NCBI GenBank assembly: GCA_006386115.1
Contig: VFIW01000101.1
Location: 62,001-126,000 of the forward strand
Length of the DNA: 64,000 nt
Source: Globisporangium splendens
Taxonomy: Eukaryota; Oomycota; Peronosporomycetes; Pythiales; Pythiaceae
Direction: 5' to 3'
Shown: piece after piece, positions 31,653 through 42,295 of the stretch
How the letters are laid out: every line of letters begins with the position of its first letter
Position numbering within the stretch: the first letter of the stretch is position 1
Program-made: the position numbers and the translations under genes
The notes under the pieces: model-generated
Seen by the model: the letters and a program-made list of their open reading frames with translations, nothing else
What the model was told of the DNA's origin: nothing
Database searches by the model: none

Positions 31653-31952
31653 GCAACGAGAAAATGAAGGAAAGGGGTGCAGACGACGTGGATCATGTGC
31701 GAAATGGCGACAGGTGAATAGAGAGTGTGATATCGCTGTGATGTTGACGCTGAAAGCGCAGTTTACTCGAGGCAAAGTGTCTCCAAGCGCGTTTATTGGA
31801 AATATCGGTCACTCAACTTCTCACGATGGGCTATTGCCGAATCGGATACTGAGAGATGATTAAAGCGACGACGACGAAGCTATTAAAGCACAGTTTCCAT
31901 TCCATATCAGCAACTTACTTCGATCTCTTTGTGATTTTGGTTTTTTGAAGCA
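31653..31952. other. 3' UTR-derived segment and short intergenic region
   Basis: The first 120 bases are an inverted copy of the sequence downstream of the SH3/FAIM gene stop codon (about 32645-32764). The rest shows nothing recognisable. Confidence 0.6.
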
Positions 31953-32390
31953 CTACCCGCCCACTCGCTCGAGCAATGCCATCGTATATGCTTCTGCGGA
32001 CCGCGTCATGCGTAGCTGGAAAGACTTGTCGCGACTGGGACGCTGCTGCTCGCAGAGCCACTCAAAGATCTCAAACTGCTCGATGTACAGCGGCACGCGC
32101 GCCGTCCACACAAAGCGTGTCTTCCCCTGATTCAGAGCGTGCGCGCGAGGTAAGTTGCGCTCACAGGCGCGAGTCATGCTCCAGCACTTTGGGTGCGTGT
32201 AGTCGAGAAAGGTGCTCACGATGTGCGTCACGATATCTGGCAGCGCGTCCACTGGCACAAGCGCCGCTGCGTCGTCGTCGTCGCCATCGAGAGCACACGC
32301 TCTGCGCTTCCGGCGGTACCGAGTGGCGCGACAGACGACGACGGCCGCCGTGAGCGGAGGGAGCAACACGACACCTTCATGCGGTGCCAT
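31953..32390 (-). CDS. small protein of unknown function
   Basis: 145 aa from an ATG at 32390. Not recognised. An N-terminal hydrophobic/basic stretch is followed by an acidic run (DGDDDD), then LPDIVTHIVSTFLDYTHPKCW, which faintly resembles an F-box or the start of oomycete ankyrin-type proteins, and a Trp/Arg-rich region. An initiator-like element at 32428-32447 on the minus strand supports transcription. It sits exactly between the SH3/FAIM gene and its inverted broken copy, so it may be a truncated or recently formed gene. Function unknown. Confidence 0.45.
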   Translation of the reverse strand: MAPHEGVVLLPPLTAAVVVCRATRYRRKRRACALDGDDDDAAALVPVDALPDIVTHIVSTFLDYTHPKCWSMTRACERNLPRAHALNQGKTRFVWTARVPLYIEQFEIFEWLCEQQRPSRDKSFQLRMTRSAEAYTMALLERVGG

Positions 32391-32427
32391 TCGCGCGTTT
32401 TTTCAGATTGTGTGATTCAGAAAAAGG

Positions 32428-32447
32428 GCGAAAGAAAGGGAATGATG
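32428..32447 (-). promoter_or_regulatory. Inr-like element upstream of the small unknown gene
   Basis: The minus strand reads CATCATTCCCTTTCTTTCGC, with CATTYY followed by a pyrimidine-rich element, 38-57 nt upstream of the ATG at 32390. Confidence 0.4.
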
Positions 32448-32764
32448 GTCGAAACCTCTGGAAGTGGATGTGAATTGAGGTCGATATATGCAATTGTAGA
32501 GGTGACCGGCTCTTTTTTTTCTTGAAGTTGCAGTTCGTCACACAACAATGCAGTCAACTTTACGAACCAAGAGAAGCAGCTTATGCGTGGACGGTGTGAA
32601 CGCACGTTGCGTGCGTCATTTTCATGTGGAAGGACATAATTTTCCGCTTTCAGCTTCATCGTCACAGCGATATCACACTCTCTATTCACCTGTCGCCTCG
32701 CCATGCACGACCATTGCTGCTGCTCGACGTCGACTGCACTCCCTTTTCTTCTTTTTCTCGTTGC

Positions 32765-35693
32765 TTAAAACTCCACGGGCACGATCTCTTCTTCATCCAC
32801 GAGAAGCGTATAACTATAGAACTGTAAATACTGGGAGAAAAACGCGCCTTCGAGCGAGATCAGCACCTTGAACGTATGGTTTTGCCACGTGAAGCTGAAC
32901 TCGCTGCCGGCGTCCCACAGAATGTCGCTCACGCTTCGGTTCTGGTGCAACACTTCGCCATCGAAGATGACCGAGCGGAAGCCTCCACGAAGCCCATGCT
33001 GCAGCTCGACGCAGTGCTTGTCCTCTAGACCGTTCACTTCAAAGATCCACCACACTTGCTTCCACGGGAACGTAAACAGCAAAGCGCTCGCGGAGTGCTT
33101 GATCTCTTCCAACGTAAACTTCCACTGGACTTCGCCGTTTTCCAAGGTCAGCACGCCCTGACGCGAGAGCGCGACGTTGTCTCGACCCTGGGACGACGTC
33201 GCGAGCACGTTGCGCTGCTCAAAGATCTGGATCTGCAGCATGGTCTCTTCGGCGAGAATCGTTCGACACGTCTCATCCGGCACCTTGAACCACGTGCGAT
33301 TGGGGTGTCCGACGCTGACCCAGCTTGGCGGCATGCAGTACAGATTGTACAGATCCTCCGAGATGCGAAAAAGCGTGCGCTTATTTGTGTACTCTGGGTT
33401 CTTTTGAACTGAAATGGGGTCCAGCAGCACCCACCCCTTCTCTTTTGCCAAGCGCACGTACGTCTCCTGAGTGCGCGGCAGCGTGTACTCCATCTCGGCG
33501 GCGAAAATCGTGTTCGCAAACAGGAATTTCACGACTTCGCTGTTGCGCTCAGGCGACAGCAGCACCTCTTTCTTTTCGCAAAGCACGCGATAGAAGAACT
33601 TGCCGTTCTTCTTTTCTGGATCTTCATCAACAGCCTCGAGAATCTGGTCGCCACTTGGCGTTCGATCAAAGAGCCACCCGTTCCCATTGCCAGTGCTTGG
33701 ATTCTGCAAAGACTCGCTCGCAACCTTGACGTACGTGATCGTGCTTCCAGGAGGGGTATACTGCAAACAGCTCTCAAAGACACTGCCTACCGCCATAGGT
33801 GCGACGCCAGGAAGACGCGGACACTCGAAATCAGGCGCCGAGCGAAGATGCACAGGTACGAGCACGCGGTAAAACTTGGGCAGATCCCGCGTCACAGCAA
33901 AACCCTGCACCTGCTCGAGTACCAAATGATACGGAGCCTGCGTCTGACGCTCGCAGATCCATCCGACATCGTGGCGGAGCTTCACGAACGCGATCTCAGG
34001 TGCAGCGGACGAACCGTCCGTTGCTGGTGCTGGGAGAGTGGGCACGAGACGTTCGCTGCATTCGATGAGGGTCCCTTTCAGGCGCTTCCGCTTTGAAGAC
34101 GGACTCGGCGGAGACGCTCCTCCATTTATCCTGGCTTGGCTGCCTTTGCCAAACGATCGACTGCTCCCAGACCGTTGAAGCAGCGCAAACGACGGGATCG
34201 GAATGATGTCGACGTCGTCCAGCACACGATAAAAGAGACGCTCCACCTGCCGCAACGCGGGCTTCACGATCGGTTCCAGCACGACTTGGCCATCCATCGT
34301 GCGCTCAAAGATCCAGCCACCGTGGCACGACGTGTAAGTTGGAAAGCTGTCATCGTCGTCACCCGGCTGCATTGAGTCTCTGCCACCAGCATCACTGCTG
34401 TCCACATCACCACCAGCACCGTCGGTAATCGAGCCATTTTGCTGTTGATGATGACTCTGAGAGCACGCACAGCGACTGTTTTTATCTTTGCAGACGCGAA
34501 CGTACGTGATTTTGCTGCCTGGAGGCGTGAACCGCTGCGAGGCTTCGACGATCGAGTGCAGCTTGTACCCCTTGCCAGCACGCAACGCCATGATATTTGG
34601 CGCGACGCGAATGCCGACGGGGATCTTCACGACGTAGAAGAACTGTCCATACTCAATCGCGGGCTCATTCGCGAGACGCTCGAGCACTTTGATCCCAGAA
34701 TTGAGCGTCTCGAACAGCCATCCGTCCTCGTACGCGAGCTTCACAAACATCACCGAGCTCTGCGGACACCGGTACAGTCGACTGCACTCGATGATCTCCT
34801 CGGCGTTCTTAAACACATGTCTCGAGATCACGGGTGCGAGCAAATCGGGAGCCTTCCGGAGCTCAATAGGCACTAATACGCGGTAGTAGAACCGCCCCGT
34901 GGCCTCAAACGCTTGCGCATCTGGACGATCGGCGTCGGGTACGCCCGCCTCCTCTTCTTCCACCGAGGGGATCGCTTTCACCTTTTCCAGGAAGATCGTC
35001 TCTTTGCTGACAGTTCCTCCTGCTGCGCTCGGATCTGCCGCCGCTGCCGTGAGATTTCGGAAACTGGACGTGATGCCGCGCGGCGGCAGCGTCTCCACCA
35101 CTTGGTCCTTGATCGACAGGATCATGTACGCGTTCTCGACGTGCTTCAATTGAATAAACCACGTCGCAGCATTCTGCGCGCCAAAGAGACACTGCAGCCG
35201 TCCGCTACTCGCCACGACCTCCTCCGGCATCTTCTTCACGCAAAACGCTACAAATCACACAGACAAAGAGTAGTAAGCCACCAAACATACATGCATACAC
35301 AAACAGAAAAGCGAGCGACATACCATTACGGTCCTGCACAGCGTGTCCTCGCTCCCGCGCCGACGTGCGCGCGCCGTGCTTGGTGATCTCCTGCACCACC
35401 ACGACCTGCGAATCATCGCCATCTCCACCCCCAGCGACTGCGCTCTCGTCCCCGTCGACCACGCCGCTGAAGATGATCGTGTAGAGCTTGGACTCCTTGA
35501 GCACGCGGTAGAAGACGTCCTCGGGCACGAGCGCCTTGCGCAGCGCGCGCGTCACGGCGTCGTCGGTCTCTGCGTCCTCACTCTGCGTCTGCTGCTGTGT
35601 GTCGAAAGCGCGTCCGTGCGGCAGCAGACGCGCGTAGTACGCGGCGCGGCCGCCGTTGCTGCGCGGCGCAGCGTCGTCCATGCGGCTGCTCAT
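32765..35693 (-). CDS. multi-repeat SH3-like protein with C-terminal FAIM-like domain (two exons)
   Basis: Exons 35693-35324 and 35247-32765 (minus) with a 76-nt phase-1 intron give about 950 aa. Seen: six or seven diverged repeats of about 100-120 residues, each opening with FYRV-type text (FYRVLKESKLY, YYRVLVPIELRKAPD, FYVVKIPVGIRVAPN, FYRVLDDVDIIPIP, FYRVLVPVHLRSAPD, FYRVLCEKKEVLL) and closing with V(K/R)L...GW(L/I)(F/C)E, like bacterial-type SH3 folds. Several repeats contain TPPGS(T/K)ITYV. The last 150 residues (VWWIFEVNG, VELQHGLRGGFRSVIFDGE, LISLEGAFFSQYLQFYSYTL) resemble the FAIM1 beta-sandwich. No signal peptide or membrane segment, so probably cytosolic. Known: FAIM proteins bind misfolded proteins and protect from cell death; the combination with SH3-like repeats is unfamiliar to me. 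An inverted, broken copy of its 3' end lies at 31355-31652. Confidence 0.8.
35248..35323 (-). other. intron in the SH3/FAIM-like gene
   Basis: On the minus strand it begins GTATGTCG and ends TTTGTAG, 76 nt, phase 1. Splicing joins VQDRN to AFCVKKM in frame. Confidence 0.88.
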
Positions 35694-36165
35694 CCAGAGT
35701 GCGAATGAATGCTCAAAAGGGGGTGGGCGTCGCGGCGTCACGAAAAAATTGTTCTTTCCTTTTTGTCTGAAGGTCTGACTGGAGGTTACCTCTCGTATAG
35801 GGACAAGAAGCGTTGGACATCATATTTTGAGAAGTAATTAAATATTGTAGTTGCAATTGATTCAGATCTCGATGTTTAGTGTCAAATTGAGCAGGTTATC
35901 GAATACTGGCTAGATCAGTGATTGAAGGGTATTTTATTCTGACGATACGGTTTCTACCAGACTAGTCGTGCGAATGGATACTAATTACACATCTAGCCAC
36001 AATTGACGCACCACACATTTGTTGCGTCAAAGATCCGACAATCCTGCCTGTCCACATGACAAGAATCCTGAATGAAAAAGACATAAACTCCGCGTGCTTC
36101 CTTCTCCATTTGTTTACTTTTAAGCACAGGGATCCACGAGATAAAAGAATATAAAAAAAAAAAGC
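35694..36165. other. intergenic between SH3/FAIM-like gene and GPN1
   Basis: About 470 bases; an initiator-like GCATTCATTCGC near 35700-35712 on the minus strand may serve the SH3/FAIM-like gene. A run of about 12 A near 36152-36163 lies just beyond the GPN1 stop codon. Confidence 0.4.
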
Positions 36166-37422
36166 TCAGAGATCGGTGCGCGGTCCCGAGGGAAGCGTGG
36201 CGCCAGCCTTCGGGGCTCCTGCTCGCGCGTTCGCGGCAGAATCACCGTCGTCGACACCCATAGCAGCCGAGATGTCCATGTCCTGCATCACTCTCGTCAG
36301 GTTGGCATCCTGCTGCTCCTCTCGCTGCTGCTGCTGCTCGCGGATGCGCTCGAGCAGATCCGGGAGATACTCCTGCTCGTACCGCTTGGCGGCGTCGTCG
36401 ATCGCAAGGAAGAACTTGTCCATGCCCTCGCCCGTGGCCGCCGAGACGCCGACGGAGCTCAGGTTGTTGTAGAACTCCTCGAGCACCAGACTCAGCGAGC
36501 GCGAGAGGTTGCCCATGTAGCTGTCGTCCTGCACCTGGTCGAGCGCCGTCTGGAACGCCTCAAAGTCCGTCATCCACTCCTGTGCGAAGTCGTGACGCAG
36601 CACGTCGATCTTGTTGAACGCGATCACGAACGGCAGTCGGAGCTTGTACAGGATACTGCACGCGTACAGCATGTTCGACATGAATGTGTTGGGACTCGCA
36701 GTGCGAGGCGTGTCCACGACGTACACGATCACCGACGGGAACGTCGACGCCAGCGACTCGGTGATGATCTGGCCCGACGCCGACCACGTGAACGCCTCAA
36801 TTTGACCCGGCGTGTCCACCACCGCATAGCTTTAATATGTATACACAACAAAGCAATAAGTCGGCATGCTTGATGCAGCAGCAAGTACAAAGCACACAAA
36901 ACAGAAGCAACGTACTCGAGGTCCTTACTGCGCTTGCCGATCAGATCGATCACTTGATCAAAACGCGTCGCAAACAGGTTCAGCGACGTCATGATCGCGC
37001 CGTTGGGACCGAGCCCATACTCGGTCATCACCTGCTTGTAGTCGACTGTGTCGCGGATGTCGATGTTCGCCGTGTACCCGGTCTTGCGCACGGCCGGATC
37101 CAGGTTCACAATGTAGTTTCGCATACCGTTCTCAAGACCATACGTCGCAATACGCTGCATAGCGCCACGCACATCCACAAAGCACAAATTCAGCATCAAC
37201 AAGCAGTGATAGAGAGACTAAGGACAGAGAAGCACATGCCACACACACCTGCATCAACGTGGTCTTGCCGCTGCCGGCCATACCGATCACGAGCATCGTC
37301 ACGGGCTTGGGGTACATCTTGGGAATGCTCGGGTCCAACGCGAGCTTCTCGTAGGCGCTAGGCGCAGCAGGCGGCTGCGTGCCGGACGCCGCCGCAGCAG
37401 GAGCAGGAGGCAGATCGGCCAT
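36166..37422 (-). CDS. GPN1: GPN-loop GTPase 1 (RNA polymerase II assembly/import factor)
   Basis: Exons 37422-37249, 37154-36916 and 36829-36166 (minus) join to 358 aa. Seen: P-loop GMAGSGKTT (about residues 48-56), NLDPAV, IDIRDTV, the diagnostic GPN loop in [20 protein letters not shown]3 DTPGQIE followed by [36 protein letters not shown] and SAATGEG. The tail has a Gln/Glu-rich coiled stretch and a short acidic end. Introns are 94 nt (phase 0) and 86 nt (phase 2), and splicing restores the family sequence exactly ([24 protein letters not shown]). Known: GPN1 with GPN3 is needed for RNA polymerase II assembly and nuclear import. A single-copy housekeeping gene and a useful anchor for synteny. 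Confidence 0.95.
36830..36915 (-). other. GPN1 intron 2
   Basis: Minus strand GTACGTTG to TTAAAG, 86 nt, phase 2. Confidence 0.88.
37155..37248 (-). other. GPN1 intron 1
   Basis: Minus strand GTGTGTGT to TATGCAG, 94 nt, phase 0. Confidence 0.88.
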
Positions 37423-37428
37423 GCTGCG

Positions 37429-37448
37429 AGCAATTGTGGAAATGGACT
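37429..37448 (-). promoter_or_regulatory. Inr/FPR-like core promoter of GPN1
   Basis: The minus strand reads GTCCATTTCCACAATTGC, initiator plus CAATT element, starting about 10-26 nt upstream of the ATG at 37422. Confidence 0.45.
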
Positions 37449-37670
37449 CGCTCGTTCCAACCAGCGAAAGCTGTTGCTTCCGCTTAAGTTCGCATGTACC
37501 ATCCAAGTGGTACAGGAACAATATTCACGAAATAATCGCTATTTGTGCAGTCGACAACAGTTAAGTCCGAATGTACCCATCAACACGGTACATTTGTACT
37601 TCGCAAAATAACAGCGCTTTTGTGCGCTTCAGAAATCTATCGAACAGCATTGCTGCAGCTCTCATGCACT

Positions 37671-39230
37671 CTACAGCAGGAACCCTTGGTATGAGTTCAG
37701 CGCAAGTTGCAGTTGATAAAGTACGTCGACGGCCGTGGGTCGTGCCTTGGGATCCAGCGCTACGCAGGACTGAGCCAGCGCCGCAATGGCTGGTGGCGCT
37801 TTCTCGGATATCTGGATCTGGACCCGGCCGAACGACACCAGCTGCAAGATCGCCGTATCTGGAAGCACACGTCCCGAGTCCGTCTGCTTGGCATGTGCAT
37901 ATGGCAGCGCATGCGAGTCCAGTTCCGAGAGCACGACGCCAAACGAGAAGATGTCGGCCTTGTCGTCGTACCGCTCGCCCATCATCACCTCGGGTGCCAT
38001 CCACAGCGACGTGCCGACACCCGCGGTCATCGTTCGGTAGCTGCTCTCGCGCGCTACCCCAAAGTCCGCGACCTTGGCGTGCCACTGCTTGTTTAATAAG
38101 ATATTCATCGACTTGAGGTCGCGATGCAGCACAATCGGGTCCAGCGAGTGTAAGTACGTGAGCGCTTGCGCGACGTGGGTCGCGATCATCACCTTGTCGA
38201 CGTCGAACCCGTGCGGACGTCGCTCCTCGGTCTCGAACCGCACGAGAAGAGCTCGCAGGTCTCTGCCTTCCATGTACTCCGAGACGACACACAGGTCAGT
38301 CAGGGAATCCCACGCGACTCCGATGAACTGGATCACGTGTGGATGGTCCAGCGACGCCATCATTTTGGCTTCCCTTAAGAACGCGTTGATCTCGTCTAGA
38401 TCGCGACGGCTTTCTGGGAGAAGCTTTTTGATCGCGACACGCTGCTCTCGGTAGGTGCCTAGGTGCACTTCTCCAAATCCACCTCGGTTGATCAGCGACG
38501 TGAACGCGATTTTCTCCAACGGGATCCGCAACGCAATAATGGTTTCATCTTCCCACAAACCTCCTCTTCCGTCTCCATCGAGGAACGTCGAGGATGTTGT
38601 CCCCTTACGATGTCGGCTGTCTCCTGACATGGAGACGAAGGTACTCGAGGCGGCTTCGCCACTGTGTGGCGTCATCAAGTTGTCATCTCTCTTCTTTCGC
38701 GCCGCAGCTGCCAGCCGCCTTCGACGTGCTCTTTGCCAATACCAGAACGCGAGCCCTCCGATGAGAAGTACCCCAAGAACGCATCCCAAGGTGATCCCAA
38801 CGATGGTGCCAACACTCATGGGCTCACCTGGAAGGCAACATTCAAGAAGAAACAACCGACTTAATTTGTCAGTCTGCTACTACCAGTGGACAAGGAGAAA
38901 GCTCATCGGTGCACGCTTTAGGAAAAATCACATACCTTCAGGAGGATTGCCACTTGGCGGCTCGGGCGGAAGACTTGGCGGCGGCAGCACATCTGATGTA
39001 TTTCCCTTGGAATTGGACGTCGACCCAGGAAGTCCTGTGGAGCCACTGCTCCCAGAAGTGGACACTGCGACGGCGTTTATCCCCGCTGGGGTCGGACCTG
39101 GCGACGGCGTCACGGCAGTAGGAGCTGGTACTGCATCTGGCGCGTTCCCACTGGATGTCGATGTCGACCCAGGAGGTTGTGTTGGCTCAGGTGGCGGTGT
39201 CGCAATAGCGAGATCTGGTGGTCCAGTGTC
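37671..39230 (-). CDS. receptor-like TKL protein kinase; 5' end unresolved
   Basis: Exon 38827-37671 carries the membrane helix (VGTIVGITLGCVLGVLLIGG), an Arg-rich juxtamembrane stretch and the kinase (GGFGEVHLG, VAIKKLLP, HRDLKSMN, DFGVARE, APEVM). A phase-1 intron (38828-38935, GTATGT to CCAG) links it to an exon (38936 to about 39230) coding a Pro/Ser/Thr-rich stalk (TPSPGPTPAG, PPPSLPPEPPSGNPPEG). An acceptor-like CCAG at 39231-39234 suggests a further intron, but upstream frames are broken by stops and no signal peptide or start was found; a remnant DICGAFNP followed by a stop near 39285-39310 hints that the Cys-rich ectodomain decayed. Either the true first exons escape me or the gene has lost its ectodomain. 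The kinase part looks intact. Confidence 0.75.
38828..38935 (-). other. conserved phase-1 intron before the kinase membrane helix
   Basis: 108 nt, minus strand GTATGTGA to TTCCAG. Joining gives PPEG-EPMSVGTIVG. Same position and phase as introns at 2231-2359, 43438-43520 and 59220-59323. Confidence 0.85.
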
Positions 39231-40174
39231 CTGGTGTACAGCAGAGAACAGCGCAGGGGACGTTAAAGCACTCGTTCAGGGATTGAACGCCCCGCAGATG
39301 TCGAACACTAGAGCTTACCATCTTGGGCTCGCTTCCTGAGACCGGCTGCGTCGTTCGCGTCTCAGTGCGCGCGAGAATGCGGACTTATCAGAGCGGCAAT
39401 TCTGTGCTGTGCGCAGCTCCTCTGTGTACAGAGTGGACTCCACGGCGTAGAAACGGTCACTCTCGTGCACAACATATCATCACGCATCCCACCCACGAGC
39501 ACCTTTGCTGTCTGCAGAAAAGTGGTCAAAGTCAAGGAAGCATGGCAGGGTGACACCATAGAAATCTGATTCTGCCGCGCACGTTGCGTGTTGATTGGTT
39601 CTCCGATTGGCTGCACAAGGGACCGCAATCACGACAGCACACTCAGGTGTTTCGTTCTTGAAGAGCACAATCAATTGCCTAGTTCAGGAAGAGCTACGTG
39701 ATGTGTGGATCATTTCACCATTGCTACGCCCACTGGATTGCGGCATCTGAAGACTTCGTGAGAACGACTGCAATGCACACAAAAGTTTCACAGCAGAAGA
39801 CGCCTTTTCCTGTGTCCGAATTTGACGCATCGCTCTGAACTGTCCAGTACCTGTCGGCGCATTCAGCGCATCAGAACGAATTGCTGCACCAACAACCTAA
39901 CTGACGAAACTACATACCTCGGCATGACCCTGTACTTTGTTTCCCTTCAATCTGACTTGGACAAATTGCGCACAATGTCGAAATTGGTCTGTCCGCGCCA
40001 CATTTGCTTCCAGAGTGGGTAAAGAGACCAGAGCTGTTCTCCATTAGCATGGCTCGGGTCTCATTGCCCGCCTGCTTGATTTCTGCAAACAAAAGCGAGA
40101 TAGGGACTCGTAAACTCTCGTGATCGGGATCTGCTCTTGGTCGAAAAGTTGGCTCGAGACTTTACTTCGCACAT
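39231..40174. other. intergenic between kinase genes
   Basis: May hold undetected 5' exons or ectodomain remnants of the kinase at 37671. No gene recognised. Confidence 0.4.
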
Positions 40175-41671
40175 TCAAAACACAAAGTCTTCGTACATGC
40201 GCAATGCGAGCTGCAGCTTGTACGTGACGTCGACGGCAGTCGGCCGATCGCTTGGGTCCAGCGCCACGCAGGCGTTGGCGAGATCCACCATCGATTGCGG
40301 CGCGTTTGCTGATAGCTCGACTTTCAGTCGGCCAAGCGACACCATTTGCAGCAATGCCGTGTCTGGGAGCACGCGACCAGAGTTCGTCTCCTTTGCCTCG
40401 GCATACGGGAGCATATGCGAATCCAATTCCGAGAGCACGACGCCAAACGAGAAGATATCTGCTTTCTCGTCGTACCGTTCTCCCATCATGACCTCGGGCG
40501 CCATCCACAGCGAGGTGCCAACCCCAGCAGTCATTGTGCGATCGCTGCTCTCTCGTGAGACGCCAAAGTCGGTGATCTTCGCGTCCAAGTAGCTGTCTAG
40601 TAAAATATTCTTCGACTTGAGGTCACGATGCAGCACGACCGGGAGCAGCGAGTGAAGATATGTGAGTGCGTGCGCGACGTGGAACGCGATCTTGACTTTG
40701 TCGGCATCAAAGCCGTGTGGTCGATGCTCTTGCGTCTCAAACCGCGTCAGCAGTGCACGCAGGTCGCCACCCTCCATGAATTCCGACACGACGCAGAGAT
40801 CTGTGAGTGAATCCCATGCCACACCGATAAAGCGCACGATCCGAGGGTGTTCCATCGATGCCATGAGTTTCGTTTCCGCGAGAAACGAGTTGATTTGCCG
40901 CAGATTCTTGCGCATTTCTGGAAGCAAACTCTTGATCGCCACGCGTTGGTCCCTGTACGACCCAGAGTACACTTCGCCGTACCCGCCTCGACTGATCAGC
41001 GCCGAGCGCACCACTTTGTCAAACGGGATCCGCAGAGCCACGATCTCGTCGTCCTCCCACATGCCGCCCGACTTATCTCGATACAACGAGTGCGACGTGC
41101 CATTCGACGAGAGCGTCGTGCTGTTGTTGCTCCTGGTGCCTCGATTCATCCTCGCCCCTGAAGCGAAACTTCCTACGAACGGATCCATCGAGTACGGTGT
41201 CGTGTCTGAGGTCATCTCCAGATCTTTCCGACTCGCAGTGGCAGCACTCAGTTCGCGTCTGTTTCGGCGACGGTAGTACAGGACAATGATTCCGAGTAGC
41301 GCTAAAACAGTAAACACGGACGCGAGCGTGATGCCAACGATCCCGCCGATACTCATCGGAGGTTCGTTGGGAGGTGGTCCTGGGGGGTCGCGACCTGGGG
41401 GCGGGAGCGGAGGCAGGTTGTTCGGATCAAAATCTGACGGCGGTTCAAAGGGCTGCGAATGGGATTGAGAACCCCCTGCCTGTGAATTTGGTTCGCCGTT
41501 TTCTTGTAGCCTCCTGTCTTCTGGACTCTTCTTATCAGCGCCTGCCACCAAGAGGTTCGCAAACTCAACGACCTCCACCGCCAGTGTCCGTCGAGACTCA
41601 GCTGCTGCCACCGCCTGTGTAGGCTGTGTGGTATTCGCTGACATACCTGCACTTGGATTCTCTGCTCCCAT
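40175..41671 (-). CDS. receptor-like TKL protein kinase with Pro-rich stalk, no evident signal peptide
   Basis: 498 aa from the ATG at 41671. Seen: a short polar N-terminus, a Pro-rich stretch (NNLPPLPPPGRDPPGPPP), a membrane helix (IGGIVGITLASVFTVLALLGIIVLYY; part shown), an Arg-rich stop-transfer region, and a complete kinase (GGYGEVYSG, VAIKSLLP, HRDLKSKN, DFGVSRE, APEVM). No signal peptide: the N-terminus MGAENPS is polar, so either an upstream exon is missed (a CCAG acceptor-like site lies at 41675-41678) or the protein uses the membrane helix as anchor. An initiator-like TTCATTTCCTATC at about 41680-41695 favours the short form. Shares 250 identical bases (40321-40570) with the next kinase. 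Confidence 0.82.
   Translation of the reverse strand: MGAENPSAGMSANTTQPTQAVAAAESRRTLAVEVVEFANLLVAGADKKSPEDRRLQENGEPNSQAGGSQSHSQPFEPPSDFDPNNLPPLPPPGRDPPGPPPNEPPMSIGGIVGITLASVFTVLALLGIIVLYYRRRNRRELSAATASRKDLEMTSDTTPYSMDPFVGSFASGARMNRGTRSNNSTTLSSNGTSHSLYRDKSGGMWEDDEIVALRIPFDKVVRSALISRGGYGEVYSGSYRDQRVAIKSLLPEMRKNLRQINSFLAETKLMASMEHPRIVRFIGVAWDSLTDLCVVSEFMEGGDLRALLTRFETQEHRPHGFDADKVKIAFHVAHALTYLHSLLPVVLHRDLKSKNILLDSYLDAKITDFGVSRESSDRTMTAGVGTSLWMAPEVMMGERYDEKADIFSFGVVLSELDSHMLPYAEAKETNSGRVLPDTALLQMVSLGRLKVELSANAPQSMVDLANACVALDPSDRPTAVDVTYKLQLALRMYEDFVF
40321..40570 (-). repeat. 250-bp identity tract shared with 42439-42688
   Basis: By-eye comparison finds no mismatch across 250 bases covering the activation segment to the C-lobe, while flanks differ at many sites. 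Likely recent gene conversion. Confidence 0.88.
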
Positions 41672-42295
41672 TGCCTGGACGATAGGAAATGAATACCAAA
41701 CACACGAAAAAGGACACAACAATCAGCACCACTCGCACGAGCACAGCGCATTCTTTTGACAAGCAGCGCGCACCTTGGAGACTACGGCGCGCGTACTTCG
41801 GTGGACGCTACGCGCTCGCGTCACGCCAGAGGCAATAGAGCAGTGGCCGCAAACGCAGACCAAGCGCGAGTCTCAGCAGCCTCAGCAGCTCTGCTTGCAA
41901 AGCGTATTCGTGTGCAGTAAACGTGGCGCTTGCGAGCGCCGCCGATCGTCGAGTTGAGGTTGGAAAGGAGCCTGTCCTTTCTCGCCCACCAAAACTGATG
42001 CTGACCTTTCGTTTCGCGCTTGTGATTGGCTATAATCAGATGGAGTCAGTGCTTTCACTGGCTCAAAATTACACGAGCTGCACACCGACAAGCAGTATTA
42101 TGCCCTACGAAGATGAAAGGAGATATAGGTTATATCAAACTGGTTAAAAGAGAGTTTGTGTGAGCAGCACAATTTCTTTCGGTGTGGTTGCTTCTTTTGG
42201 TGAATAAATCGGTTGGTTTATACCCTATATGTTTTAACGATTCTCCTAGGGTAATTTTACCGCTGAAAAGAGACTCGGGGATACTGGTACGGTAT
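41672..42295. other. intergenic between kinase genes
   Basis: About 620 bases; contains the presumed promoter of the kinase at 40175 and the 3' flank of the next one. No gene recognised. Confidence 0.45.

Noticed and set aside
38455..39339. 294-codon open frame, plus strand, antisense to a kinase stalk
   Set aside because: Mirror of the Pro/Ser-rich stalk and kinase N-lobe; no independent support.
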